Of a stretch of 17,572 nucleotides of DNA, positions 7,324 through 14,357 are shown one piece after another (the stretch's first letter is position 1; the number at the start of each line of letters is the position of its first letter). The notes below the pieces were generated by a model. It had not been told where the DNA came from, searched no databases, and worked only from the letters and a program-made list of their open reading frames with translations. The DNA is taken from the NCBI GenBank assembly GCA_016283195.1, contig JAEEML010000026.1:1-17572 (forward strand), written 5' to 3'. Source of the DNA: Deltaproteobacteria bacterium. Its GTDB lineage: Bacteria > JAEEML01. The position numbers were made by a program, and so were the translations under genes.

Positions 7324-9296
7324 TTTTCCGCCTCCAGACAGCTGCCGCGGATACCCACAATAAGAGTTATTAAAAGAATAAGAATACCGCTTACTTTTAA
7401 AAAGAAGAGACCGCCGGCGGCAATCATAAACGGCAAGTCTATAAAGTTAAAGCCGAGCGCCAAATTTATAATGGCCAGTGTATAAAGCAAAAGATAGATA
7501 AGAGAGCGCTTGCGACCGGTAAAAAACAAAGTGGCCGGCGGAAAGACAAACGCTAAAATTTTTAAAAAGTGTCGCATAAGTTTCTGGCGCTTAAAATAAG
7601 AAACAGTAAACCATCTTTTAGGTTTAACCTCTGGATTTTTAAGGCCGTTTTGCCGATAAGCCTCCTCTTGATAACAATCATAACAAAGCTCCCGGTGAAT
7701 CATACGCGGGTGGCAACGCCGGCAAACCGGGCGGCCGCAGCGTTTGCATTTAGTGGGAGCTTCGCGGCGCACAAAAGAGGTATAGGCAAAGAGGATAAGC
7801 CACAATAAAGCACTGAAAATCATATAATTAGCTCGCGGCAAGGGCGATAATTGCTGCCAAATCTGCGGCGCTAAATATTCTTTGTTATAATGCGCATAGT
7901 CGCTATGAGCGCTAAAAAAAGACTTCTCGTATGGCGGGTAAGCCATATAAAGCTCCTCATATTTGGCTGCAATATCACTTAGTTTTACCGTTTCGGCAGT
8001 ATTTAAAGCGCTGGCCTGTTGCAAATAAAGCGCGGCCTCGCTGGTCTTTATATTGGCATAATAAAGGCGTACTAAATCAAAATAAGCCGTTAAATTATCA
8101 CCATTTAGTTGTATGGCCGTTTCTAAGCTGTGTTTGGCGCCAGCAAAATCATCGAGCAATTTTGCGGCAATAGCCACCCCAACCGCCGCATCGGAGGCCA
8201 AAGCCGGCTTAGTCCCTGCGAGTTCCAAATAGCGCCGGGCATGTTCATAACTGGCCTTCAAGGTTAGATTAGCCAAGTTACCTGATTTTAAGGCTTTTAG
8301 CCCGAGCACATAAAGTTCCTCTGGGCTAAAAACGGTTGCCGGATCTTCACCTTTTTCCCGACTTTTCAGCTCCCTGGCCAAAAGTCTGTTATTGTGCGGT
8401 GAGGCCATAGGATCCATAGCCACCATGTATAAATCGAAGTCTCTGCTACCGACAGCATTAAGCGGGGCCACAAGGCGGGGCATGAGGAGAGAAAAAAGAA
8501 GCATTATTGCTAATAATATCGAATAGATAAAGCGTTCATAGCCACTCATTACCACCCAAATAAGCGCCCCATAGAGCAGCAAATACCATGGCCAGCCCAG
8601 CTTAAAAAGCGGCGGCAGAATAAGAAGCACAAGAAAAACAAGCAGCACTAAAAGAGGGGAAGTTCCGCTAGGGAAAAGATGGCCAAATTCGTGAATTATA
8701 AGGCGAAAACGGTGCATATATGTAAGCAGGAGGAAAAACAGACTAAAAATGAAGAAAAAGCGGAGGGCAATCATGAGCATATTGCCCTTAAAATGGTTAC
8801 TCTCGCGCCAATCGGCAAATTGCAAAGCCAAAACGGAGGCTAATTCTTCTAAATAAACCGGCGGATTTAAAAAGTGATTTTTTACATTAAAAAGAAAGAG
8901 CGCCAGGTGATTTTCAATATCATCGGGGGCCAGTTCTTTGGCTTTTTGCAGATATTTTTCGGCCAGTAGCGTATCGTTGCGCTTTTCTGCTTTAGTTGCC
9001 TCCTGGCGCAAAACCCGCCCAAGAGCAAAAACATCGGCCCAACCGGCGAGCTCTTTCATGGCCAGAGCTTTATCAATAAGTTGGTCGGCGGCTTCATCTT
9101 TACTCTTTTGCATTAAAAAGCGCCGCTCCTCCCAAAGGCGCTCAAAATCCTGCCAGGAATAGCTGCTGCTTTTGAGGGCAAAAACGTTTTTTTTGCCCAC
9201 CGCGGAATTTTCTTCCTGAGCCCGGGCTACAGCGGGAAGAAGAGCTAAAAAGCTGCAAATTATTAGCGAGAGAAATGTTTTTGTCTTATTCGTCAT
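7320..9296 (-). CDS. Multi-pass membrane protein with TPRs, an HEFGH motif and a zinc-ribbon
   Basis: I chose the ATG at 9296 (658 aa): it begins a clean signal peptide (cleavage after ARA, residue 26) and has GGGA nine bases upstream. A GTG at 9329 would overlap the upstream gene. Helical TPR-like repeats occupy about residues 70-135. A membrane segment (173-193) is followed by HEFGH (202-206) and three more membrane segments (214-232, 238-251, 255-272). A second TPR-like region spans about 325-450. After a membrane segment (491-508) comes a four-to-six-cysteine zinc-ribbon (CKRC at 517-520, CRRC at 525-528, CYDC at 538-541), then hydrophobic helices from about 577 to 649. Positive-inside reasoning puts both HEFGH and the zinc-ribbon on the cytoplasmic side. 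HEFGH fits the HExxH of membrane metalloproteases, but no second M50 motif is visible, so activity is only a possibility. I do not recognise the family. Confidence 0.82.
   Translation of the reverse strand: MTNKTKTFLSLIICSFLALLPAVARAQEENSAVGKKNVFALKSSSYSWQDFERLWEERRFLMQKSKDEAADQLIDKALAMKELAGWADVFALGRVLRQEATKAEKRNDTLLAEKYLQKAKELAPDDIENHLALFLFNVKNHFLNPPVYLEELASVLALQFADWRESNHFKGNMLMIALRFFFIFSLFFLLLTYMHRFRLIIHEFGHLFPSGTSPLLVLLVFLVLLILPPLFKLGWPWYLLLYGALIWVVMSGYERFIYSILLAIMLLFSLLMPRLVAPLNAVGSRDFDLYMVAMDPMASPHNNRLLARELKSREKGEDPATVFSPEELYVLGLKALKSGNLANLTLKASYEHARRYLELAGTKPALASDAAVGVAIAAKLLDDFAGAKHSLETAIQLNGDNLTAYFDLVRLYYANIKTSEAALYLQQASALNTAETVKLSDIAAKYEELYMAYPPYEKSFFSAHSDYAHYNKEYLAPQIWQQLSPLPRANYMIFSALLWLILFAYTSFVRREAPTKCKRCGRPVCRRCHPRMIHRELCYDCYQEEAYRQNGLKNPEVKPKRWFTVSYFKRQKLMRHFLKILAFVFPPATLFFTGRKRSLIYLLLYTLAIINLALGFNFIDLPFMIAAGGLFFLKVSGILILLITLIVGIRGSCLEAEK
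7331..7335 (-). promoter_or_regulatory. Ribosome binding site of the pseudopilin-like gene
   Basis: GGAGG on the minus strand, seven bases from the ATG at 7323-7321, lies inside the end of the upstream TPR gene and supports the overlapping start. Confidence 0.6.
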
Positions 9297-9315
9297 AGTA
9301 TGATTTCCCATAAAT

Positions 9316-10047
9316 TCACGCAGATACACATCTATTCACAAAACTTTTTATCACCGGCAAATCGGCGGCAAAAAAGCTCTCCACCGAGCCGTTAAAATAT
9401 AATTTTGTCTCGTACAAAAAAGAGACAGCTGTAGCAATATTTTTAACTGAAGTCATATCATGACTCACTACTACCGCCGTAACATTATGCTCTTTGGCCA
9501 GGCGGCTTATTAAGGCATCGATATGGCGGGCAATTTTGGGCGAAAGTCCGGTAGTCGGCTCATCATAGAGAATATAGCGCGGTTTAAGAGCCATGGCCCT
9601 GGCAATAGCCACCCGCTTTTGCACCCCGCTACCCACCTGCGCCGGAAGCTCATCGGCCACCTTTTCACAATCTACCATTTCCAGGTATTTTATGGCCTTT
9701 TGTGCCGCCTCTTTGCGGCTCATCTTAAAGCGCTTGCGCATGGGCATAGCCACATTCTCCGCCAGGGAGAGTGAATCAAAAAGATTGGCATGTTGAAAAA
9801 CCATCTGGCACCGCTCACGCACCGGGCTTAATTTATCTTCATTTAGAGCCGAAACTTCCATTTCATCAACAAAACACTTACCTTTATCCGGCTTTAAAAG
9901 GCCGATGGCATGGCGGATAAGCACACTTTTGCCCGCTCCGCTAAAGCCCACAATAAAATGCACGCCACCTTCGGGAATGGTGAGCGAAAAATCATCTAAA
10001 ACCTTTTTCGCCCCAAAAGCTTTGCACACATGAGAAAAAACAATCAT
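9316..10047 (-). CDS. Mla-type (phospholipid/MCE) ABC transporter ATP-binding protein, orphan, altered signature motif
   Basis: I chose the ATG at 10047 (243 aa) because family members start with an equivalent of MIVFSHVCKAFG and a TAGG lies seven bases upstream; an ATG at 10083 would add 12 residues. The protein would energise lipid movement in the envelope (MlaF family knowledge). Visible elements are Walker A GFSGAGKS (34-41), Q-loop VFQHANLF (83-90), Walker B YILYDEP (158-164) and the H-loop histidine SHD (His196). The ABC signature, normally LSGGM before QKRV, reads VGSGV (138-142), and the D-loop GLDP reads GLSP (167-170). No MlaE-type permease or MCE protein is encoded nearby. The gene is followed after 19 bases by the TPR/HEFGH membrane protein, probably in the same transcript. 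It may be degenerate, may work as a heterodimer, or may be a non-transport ATPase. Confidence 0.88.
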   Translation of the reverse strand: MIVFSHVCKAFGAKKVLDDFSLTIPEGGVHFIVGFSGAGKSVLIRHAIGLLKPDKGKCFVDEMEVSALNEDKLSPVRERCQMVFQHANLFDSLSLAENVAMPMRKRFKMSRKEAAQKAIKYLEMVDCEKVADELPAQVGSGVQKRVAIARAMALKPRYILYDEPTTGLSPKIARHIDALISRLAKEHNVTAVVVSHDMTSVKNIATAVSFLYETKLYFNGSVESFFAADLPVIKSFVNRCVSA

Positions 10048-10126
10048 CAGTAAGCCTATACGGCCAAGTAAGGCCAAGCGCATACTATGATAATTTTTTG
10101 GGAAATTACAGTGCTATTTTTTAAAG

Positions 10127-10183
10127 CTCTTAACCTCTACATCGCCCGCCTGCTTGCTACTCGGAAATAGCCGGGCTTAAGAG
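10127..10183. repeat. Nested inverted repeat between the SMR and ABC genes
   Basis: CTCTTAA (10127-10133) pairs with TTAAGAG (10177-10183). Inside it GCCCG (10144-10148) pairs with CGGGC (10172-10176), leaving a ten-base bulge on one side. It lies just after the SMR stop and may terminate or attenuate that transcript, but the following T tract is poor, so this is not a canonical terminator. Confidence 0.3.
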
Positions 10184-10186
10184 TAA

Positions 10187-10507
10187 TTATTTATTTCCCG
10201 ATAGTTTTAGGCCTATTATGCCGATAGCTATCAAGAGCACACAGATAATTTGCGAAACCGAGAGCTCTTCTTTAAATAAAAACACCCCCAGAACCGATGT
10301 TCCCATTATCCCAAAGCCTGTCCACATGGCATAGGCTGTGCCGAGAGGCAATTTTTTTAGGGCCATAGCCAAAAAGAGAGCGCTGGCAATATAAGCGCCG
10401 AAAGTTATTATAGAGGGTACCACTTTAGTAAACCCGGCCGACCATTTCATGGCCAAAGCCCAAGTTACTTCCAAAATAGCCGCTATAGCGAGCATAAACC
10501 ATTCCAT
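10187..10507 (-). CDS. Small multidrug resistance (SMR) family protein, guanidinium-exporter (Gdx/SugE) type
   Basis: I chose the ATG at 10507 (106 aa): it gives the usual SMR length and has AAGG six bases upstream. The longer frame only adds an implausible 15-residue extension. Four hydrophobic helices are evident. The essential glutamate is in TM1 (Glu13 in LEVTWALAMKWS), and TM3 carries LPLGTAYAMWTGFG (53-66), which matches the Gdx/SugE subgroup more closely than EmrE (which has IWSGVG). Gdx proteins work as dual-topology antiparallel dimers exchanging protons for guanidinium (family knowledge). No second SMR subunit is next door. I looked for guanidine-I, -II and -III riboswitch hallmarks upstream and saw none. 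The assignment to SMR is firm; substrate is inferred from motif resemblance. Confidence 0.92.
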   Translation of the reverse strand: MEWFMLAIAAILEVTWALAMKWSAGFTKVVPSIITFGAYIASALFLAMALKKLPLGTAYAMWTGFGIMGTSVLGVFLFKEELSVSQIICVLLIAIGIIGLKLSGNK

Positions 10508-10591
10508 TTTGCACCTTTTCCCTGGCCCAGAGGCCCAAAACCAAGCCCACATACTATGGCAAATTTTTATAAAATTGTAGGAGAACTTTTA

Positions 10592-10676
10592 GGCAGCTGC
10601 CAAGGGCAGTAACAAGGCCCTATATAGTTGAACCTTGCCCTTAATAGGCAACTTTAGTAAAAGGCTAAGAGCTGCC
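10592..10676. repeat. Nested inverted repeats upstream of the methyltransferase gene
   Basis: In the 206-base gap between two divergent genes, GGCAGCT (10592-10598) pairs with AGCTGCC (10670-10676). Inside it GCC+AAGGGCA (10599-10608) pairs with TGCCCTT+GGC (10636-10642, 10647-10649) around a four-base bulge. GGCAGCTGCC (10592-10601) is also a palindrome by itself. The element ends 37 bases before the proposed ATG at 10714, so it could be a structured leader or operator. No convincing promoter was identified here. Confidence 0.35.
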
Positions 10677-10713
10677 CGGCAGGCCGGCGTTGCCGCACAA
10701 GAAAGCCTTATGG

Positions 10714-13503
10714 ATGAGCGAAGAACAGAGCAAAAATTTTATCGATAGCTGGCTGACCCGTGACCACAAAGAGTGTGAAACTGCGCTATTTTGGGTTTCT
10801 CTGCTCCAGGATGTGTTAGAAATTGACCGCCCGGCCGACTATCTGCAATTTGCTAAACCGCTGCCGCTATTGCCAAAGTGTTATATAGATGTTTACCTGC
10901 CCAAGGCCGAGGTTTTGGTGGCCATGCAAAACGCCGGCTGCGATCTGGATAAAGAGCAAGCAAGAGCCGACGGTTTTGTTACAACGCCCTATGGCCGGGC
11001 TTTAAGGTATGCCGCGGCCTTACCTCCAGAAGAAAAGCCAAGATATATAATTACTTGTAATTTCAAAGAGTTTAGAATTTATAATCAAGAAGATCCACCA
11101 AAGCCGCCGGTGGTTATCAAATTGGCGAATCTCACTAAAGAGGCCTATAAGTTAAATTTTATTACCGATGCCCATAAAGCGGCGCTGCGTCATGAATTTG
11201 CTTTGTCCATAAAAGCGGGCGAAATTGTCGGCGCTTTATATAAAGGCTTTTTAGAAGAATATCGCCAGCCGGAAGCAGAAAAAACGCTGAAAAGTTTAAA
11301 TATTCTTTGCGTACGCTTGGTTTTTTGTCTTTTTGCCGAAAAGGCCGGGATTTTTGGCAAAAAAGGCCTATTTCTCAATTATCTTCAAAGCTTTGCTGCC
11401 TCTGGTATGCAGCGGGCATTACTGGCTCTATTCAAAACTTTGGCGACAAAAGAGCCAGATCGCGCTCCTGATATTGATAAAAAGCTGGCGGCTTTTCCAC
11501 ATATTAAGGGCGGCCTTTTTACCGAAGAGAAGATTGAAATTCCAATTTTTAGCGAAAAGCTGAAAAGTTTATTATTAAATAAGGCAGCCGCCGATTTTGA
11601 CTGGTCTGGTATTTCTCCGACAATTTTTGGGGCAATTTTTGAAAGCACTTTAAACCGCAAGACGCGCCAAAATAATGGTATGCACTATACGGCGCCGGAA
11701 AATATCCACAAGGTAATAGGTCCCTTATTTCTTAATGACCTCAAAGCCGAACTAGCTGAAATCAGGCTAATAAAACAAGCTGATACGCGCCGGAAGCGTT
11801 TAAAAAATTTTAGAACAAAACTGGCAAATTTGACATTTTTGGATCCGGCCTGCGGTGCCGGCAATTTTTTAACCGCAGCCTATTTGTCACTAAGAGAGCT
11901 GGAAAACGAAACTCTTTTGCTTATGCCGATTAAGCAAATTAAATCAGCCGATAAAGCTATTATTCAAGTAAAAACTACGCAGTTTTACGGTATTGAAATC
12001 AATAGTTTTGCCGTTAGCGTTGCCCGCACCGCGCTCTTAATTGCCGAAAACCAAATGCTGAACAAAACCAGGGCTATCGTTCATAACCATTTGGATTTTC
12101 TGACATTATCAAGTTTATCAAATATTATTCATGGCAATGCTTTAAGAATGAATTGGAATAATGTAGTGCCCAAAGATAAAATTAATTATATCATTGGCAA
12201 TCCGCCGTTTATAGGAAAAAGCTATCAAACAAATGAACAAAAAAAAGATTTACAAATAGTTTTTAAGGGAATTAATGGTTTCGGCAACCTTGATTATGTT
12301 ACATGCTGGTATAAAAAAGCGGCCGATTTTATGGAGAAAAGTAATATCAGGGCCGCTTTGGTTTCTACTAATTCTATTTGCCAGGGAATTGCTGTTTATC
12401 CTTTATGGAATTATTTGCAAGCCAAGGGAATAATTATTAATTTTGCCTATAAAAGTTTTCGCTGGAATAGTGAAGCCAGTGCTGTAGCCAGGGTTCATTG
12501 TGTTATTATCGGCTTTAGTTATAAAAAATATCAATATGCTGAACTTGTTGATAGCCAGGGGGAAAAAAAGAGAGTTCAAAATATTAACGCCTATCTTTTG
12601 GCTTTGCCCAATATTATTGTCAAACAGCGAGAGCAGCCTTTTTATAATGATTTACCGCCAATGACTGTTGGCTCTTGCCCCACAGACGGCGGCGGATTTA
12701 TTTTTACCGCCGGCGAATATCAGGATTTCATAAAAAAAGAGCCACAGGCCAAGAAATTTTTTCATCAGTATATCGGTTCGCAGGAGTTTTTACACGGGAA
12801 AAGCCGTTATTGCTTATGGTTAAAAGATATAAAACCCAGCGAAATTCAAAACTTGCCGCTCATAAAGGAAAGAATTTCTATTGTGCAAAACAGTAGATTA
12901 AAAAGCAACAAAAAGGCCACCAGAGATAAAGCTTCATCGCCGACACTATTTGCCGAAGACCGCTACATTCCTGCCCGCTCATTATTTATTCCTATGCGCT
13001 CATCGGAACTTAGAGCTTATATTCCGATGGGCTTTATTGATGCTAAGGTAATAGCCAGTAATTTGGGCTCGGTTATTCCCCATGCCGACTTATACCATTT
13101 TGGCATATTAACAAGCCATATCCACATGGTTTGGGTGGCCTATGTCGGTTGCCGCCTGGAGACTCGTTTAAGCTACGGCCCCAAAGTGATATACAACACC
13201 TTTCCCTGGCCGCAAATAGCTGAAAAAGCCAAAGAAATTATAAGAGAAAGTGCAAAAAAAATTTTAGCTGTTAGAAGCAAATATTCTCAAAATACTTATC
13301 ATACTCTTTACACCAATAAATTTATGCCGCCGGACCTACGCGCCGCCCACCAAGAAAATGACAGAGCCGTAAGCTTAGCCTACGGCCTGGCGGAAAAGGC
13401 CACAGATGAGGAGATATTTGCAGCTCTTTTGCTTAAATATCAGGAGCTAGAGGATAAAGAAGCCGCTATAGAAGCCGAAAAGAAAAAGCCTTTCACCATT
13501 TAG
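10714..13503 (+). CDS. MmeI/YeeA-type N6-adenine DNA methyltransferase with degenerate nuclease motif
   Basis: The 929-residue product (ATG at 10714 preferred; a TTG at 10690 would add eight residues) follows the single-chain type II restriction-modification layout. The N-terminal nuclease-like domain (about 1-160) is followed by a helical spacer with HYTAPENIHKVI (from 324), methyltransferase motif I DPACGAGNF (377-385), catalytic NPPF (496-499), then target-recognition and C-terminal parts resembling family members (SLFIPMRSSELRAYIPMGF, YNTFPWP, MPPDLRAAHQ). Family proteins carry VLIEQKS as the E-x-K part of the nuclease site; here the same place reads VLVAMQN (67-73), replacing both Glu and Lys. 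The rest of that domain is conserved (CNFKEFRIY). It therefore probably methylates adenine in a specific site without cutting. The gene is visibly AT-richer than its neighbours, which suggests acquisition by transfer. No separate restriction enzyme is adjacent. Confidence 0.93.
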   Translation: MSEEQSKNFIDSWLTRDHKECETALFWVSLLQDVLEIDRPADYLQFAKPLPLLPKCYIDVYLPKAEVLVAMQNAGCDLDKEQARADGFVTTPYGRALRYAAALPPEEKPRYIITCNFKEFRIYNQEDPPKPPVVIKLANLTKEAYKLNFITDAHKAALRHEFALSIKAGEIVGALYKGFLEEYRQPEAEKTLKSLNILCVRLVFCLFAEKAGIFGKKGLFLNYLQSFAASGMQRALLALFKTLATKEPDRAPDIDKKLAAFPHIKGGLFTEEKIEIPIFSEKLKSLLLNKAAADFDWSGISPTIFGAIFESTLNRKTRQNNGMHYTAPENIHKVIGPLFLNDLKAELAEIRLIKQADTRRKRLKNFRTKLANLTFLDPACGAGNFLTAAYLSLRELENETLLLMPIKQIKSADKAIIQVKTTQFYGIEINSFAVSVARTALLIAENQMLNKTRAIVHNHLDFLTLSSLSNIIHGNALRMNWNNVVPKDKINYIIGNPPFIGKSYQTNEQKKDLQIVFKGINGFGNLDYVTCWYKKAADFMEKSNIRAALVSTNSICQGIAVYPLWNYLQAKGIIINFAYKSFRWNSEASAVARVHCVIIGFSYKKYQYAELVDSQGEKKRVQNINAYLLALPNIIVKQREQPFYNDLPPMTVGSCPTDGGGFIFTAGEYQDFIKKEPQAKKFFHQYIGSQEFLHGKSRYCLWLKDIKPSEIQNLPLIKERISIVQNSRLKSNKKATRDKASSPTLFAEDRYIPARSLFIPMRSSELRAYIPMGFIDAKVIASNLGSVIPHADLYHFGILTSHIHMVWVAYVGCRLETRLSYGPKVIYNTFPWPQIAEKAKEIIRESAKKILAVRSKYSQNTYHTLYTNKFMPPDLRAAHQENDRAVSLAYGLAEKATDEEIFAALLLKYQELEDKEAAIEAEKKKPFTI

Positions 13504-13525
13504 TGCGGCTTGCTATAAAGAAGCC

Positions 13526-13530
13526 GGAGG
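13526..13530 (+). promoter_or_regulatory. Ribosome binding site of the GTP cyclohydrolase II gene
   Basis: GGAGG lies nine bases before the ATG at 13540 and supports that start. Confidence 0.6.
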
Positions 13531-13539
13531 TTTTTTAAA

Positions 13540-14334
13540 ATGTTTAGTTATATAGACCCCAAAATACGCCAGGAGCTCATCGCCAAAAACAAGCTCATCT
13601 TTTTAGATAAAAGCGGCACGCCGGTGGCCCAGGAAAAGGCCGATTTTTCGCTACTTGGGCCGGTGCCTCTGCCGGTAAACGCCCACGGCCAGGAGCTCAA
13701 ATTTCTCTGGTGGACCTTTGTGCCCAAACTCGAGCTCTCAGAAGTACAAGCAGCCGCCAGCCGCGCCCAAAACGGCGGGGCTGAAGCATTAAGGCAACTG
13801 TTACAAAGTTCCATGACAGTAAATTCCGTTTTAATTACCCAAGATTACGAAAGTTTAGCTTCGCCTTTGGTGCGCGTACACTCCTGCTGTGTCACCGGCG
13901 ATGTCTTTGGTTCCAAGCGCTGCGAGTGCGGGCCGCAGCTTAGCGATGCCCTGGTGCAGATTGCCGCTACCGGCGGGGCTTTGGTTTATATGTCCGGCCA
14001 TGAGGGGCGGGGCATCGGCCTCTGGGCCAAAGCCATCACTTATATGTTGCAAGACGACGGCCAGGATACTTACCAGGCCAACCGCTCGCTGGGCCTGCCC
14101 GAAGATTCGCGCGACTTTCACGCCGCCGGGGCCGTTTTGCGCTATTTTTTTAAAGGCAAGCCAATCCGCCTTTTGAGCAATAATCCCTTAAAAAAAGCAC
14201 AGTTGGAAGAAGCAGGCCAACCGGTTGAGGCCATGGTGCAGCTCTTTACCGGCCTTACGCCCTATAACCGGCGCTATATGGAAAGTAAGCGGGAAAATGG
14301 GCATTTATTGCCGAAGATAGATGAAAATCCTTAA
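13540..14334 (+). CDS. ribA: GTP cyclohydrolase II
   Basis: The enzyme converts GTP to diaminohydroxy-ribosylaminopyrimidine phosphate plus formate and pyrophosphate, the first step of riboflavin synthesis, in the cytoplasm. The zinc ligands are present in VHSCCVTGDVFGSKRCECG (Cys117, Cys128, Cys130). The GTP-binding EGRGIGL loop is at 155-161, and the loop with the catalytic arginine is DSRDF (Asp189, Arg191). NNPLKK (214-219) and the terminal GHLL (254-257) are also family features. It has about 60 residues more N-terminal sequence than the roughly 200-residue stand-alone RibA, and the Gln before EGRG is His (His154). There is no RibB (DHBP synthase) fusion and no other rib gene in view. 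It starts 36 bases after the methyltransferase gene and ends convergent with the ATP-grasp pair. The assignment is firm, though this is a somewhat divergent member. Confidence 0.93.
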   Translation: MFSYIDPKIRQELIAKNKLIFLDKSGTPVAQEKADFSLLGPVPLPVNAHGQELKFLWWTFVPKLELSEVQAAASRAQNGGAEALRQLLQSSMTVNSVLITQDYESLASPLVRVHSCCVTGDVFGSKRCECGPQLSDALVQIAATGGALVYMSGHEGRGIGLWAKAITYMLQDDGQDTYQANRSLGLPEDSRDFHAAGAVLRYFFKGKPIRLLSNNPLKKAQLEEAGQPVEAMVQLFTGLTPYNRRYMESKRENGHLLPKIDENP

Positions 14335-14357
14335 CTAAATGGCAGCTGGCCGGCCGC

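Noticed and set aside
10508-10600. Guanidine riboswitch upstream of the SMR gene
   Set aside because: No ACGR-loop hairpin pair (guanidine-II), no conserved guanidine-I core and no guanidine-III pseudoknot elements were found on the minus strand.
6970-14356. Repeated GCCAGCTGCC/GGCAGCTG-type sequences near 6971, 10592 and 14341 as a dispersed repeat
   Set aside because: The copies share only about 8-10 bases and their flanks differ; a short GC-rich palindrome is expected by chance in this composition.
14335-14357. Terminator between ribA and the ATP-grasp pair
   Set aside because: The short gap is GC-rich (GGCCGGCC) but has no stem long enough with a T tract on either strand.
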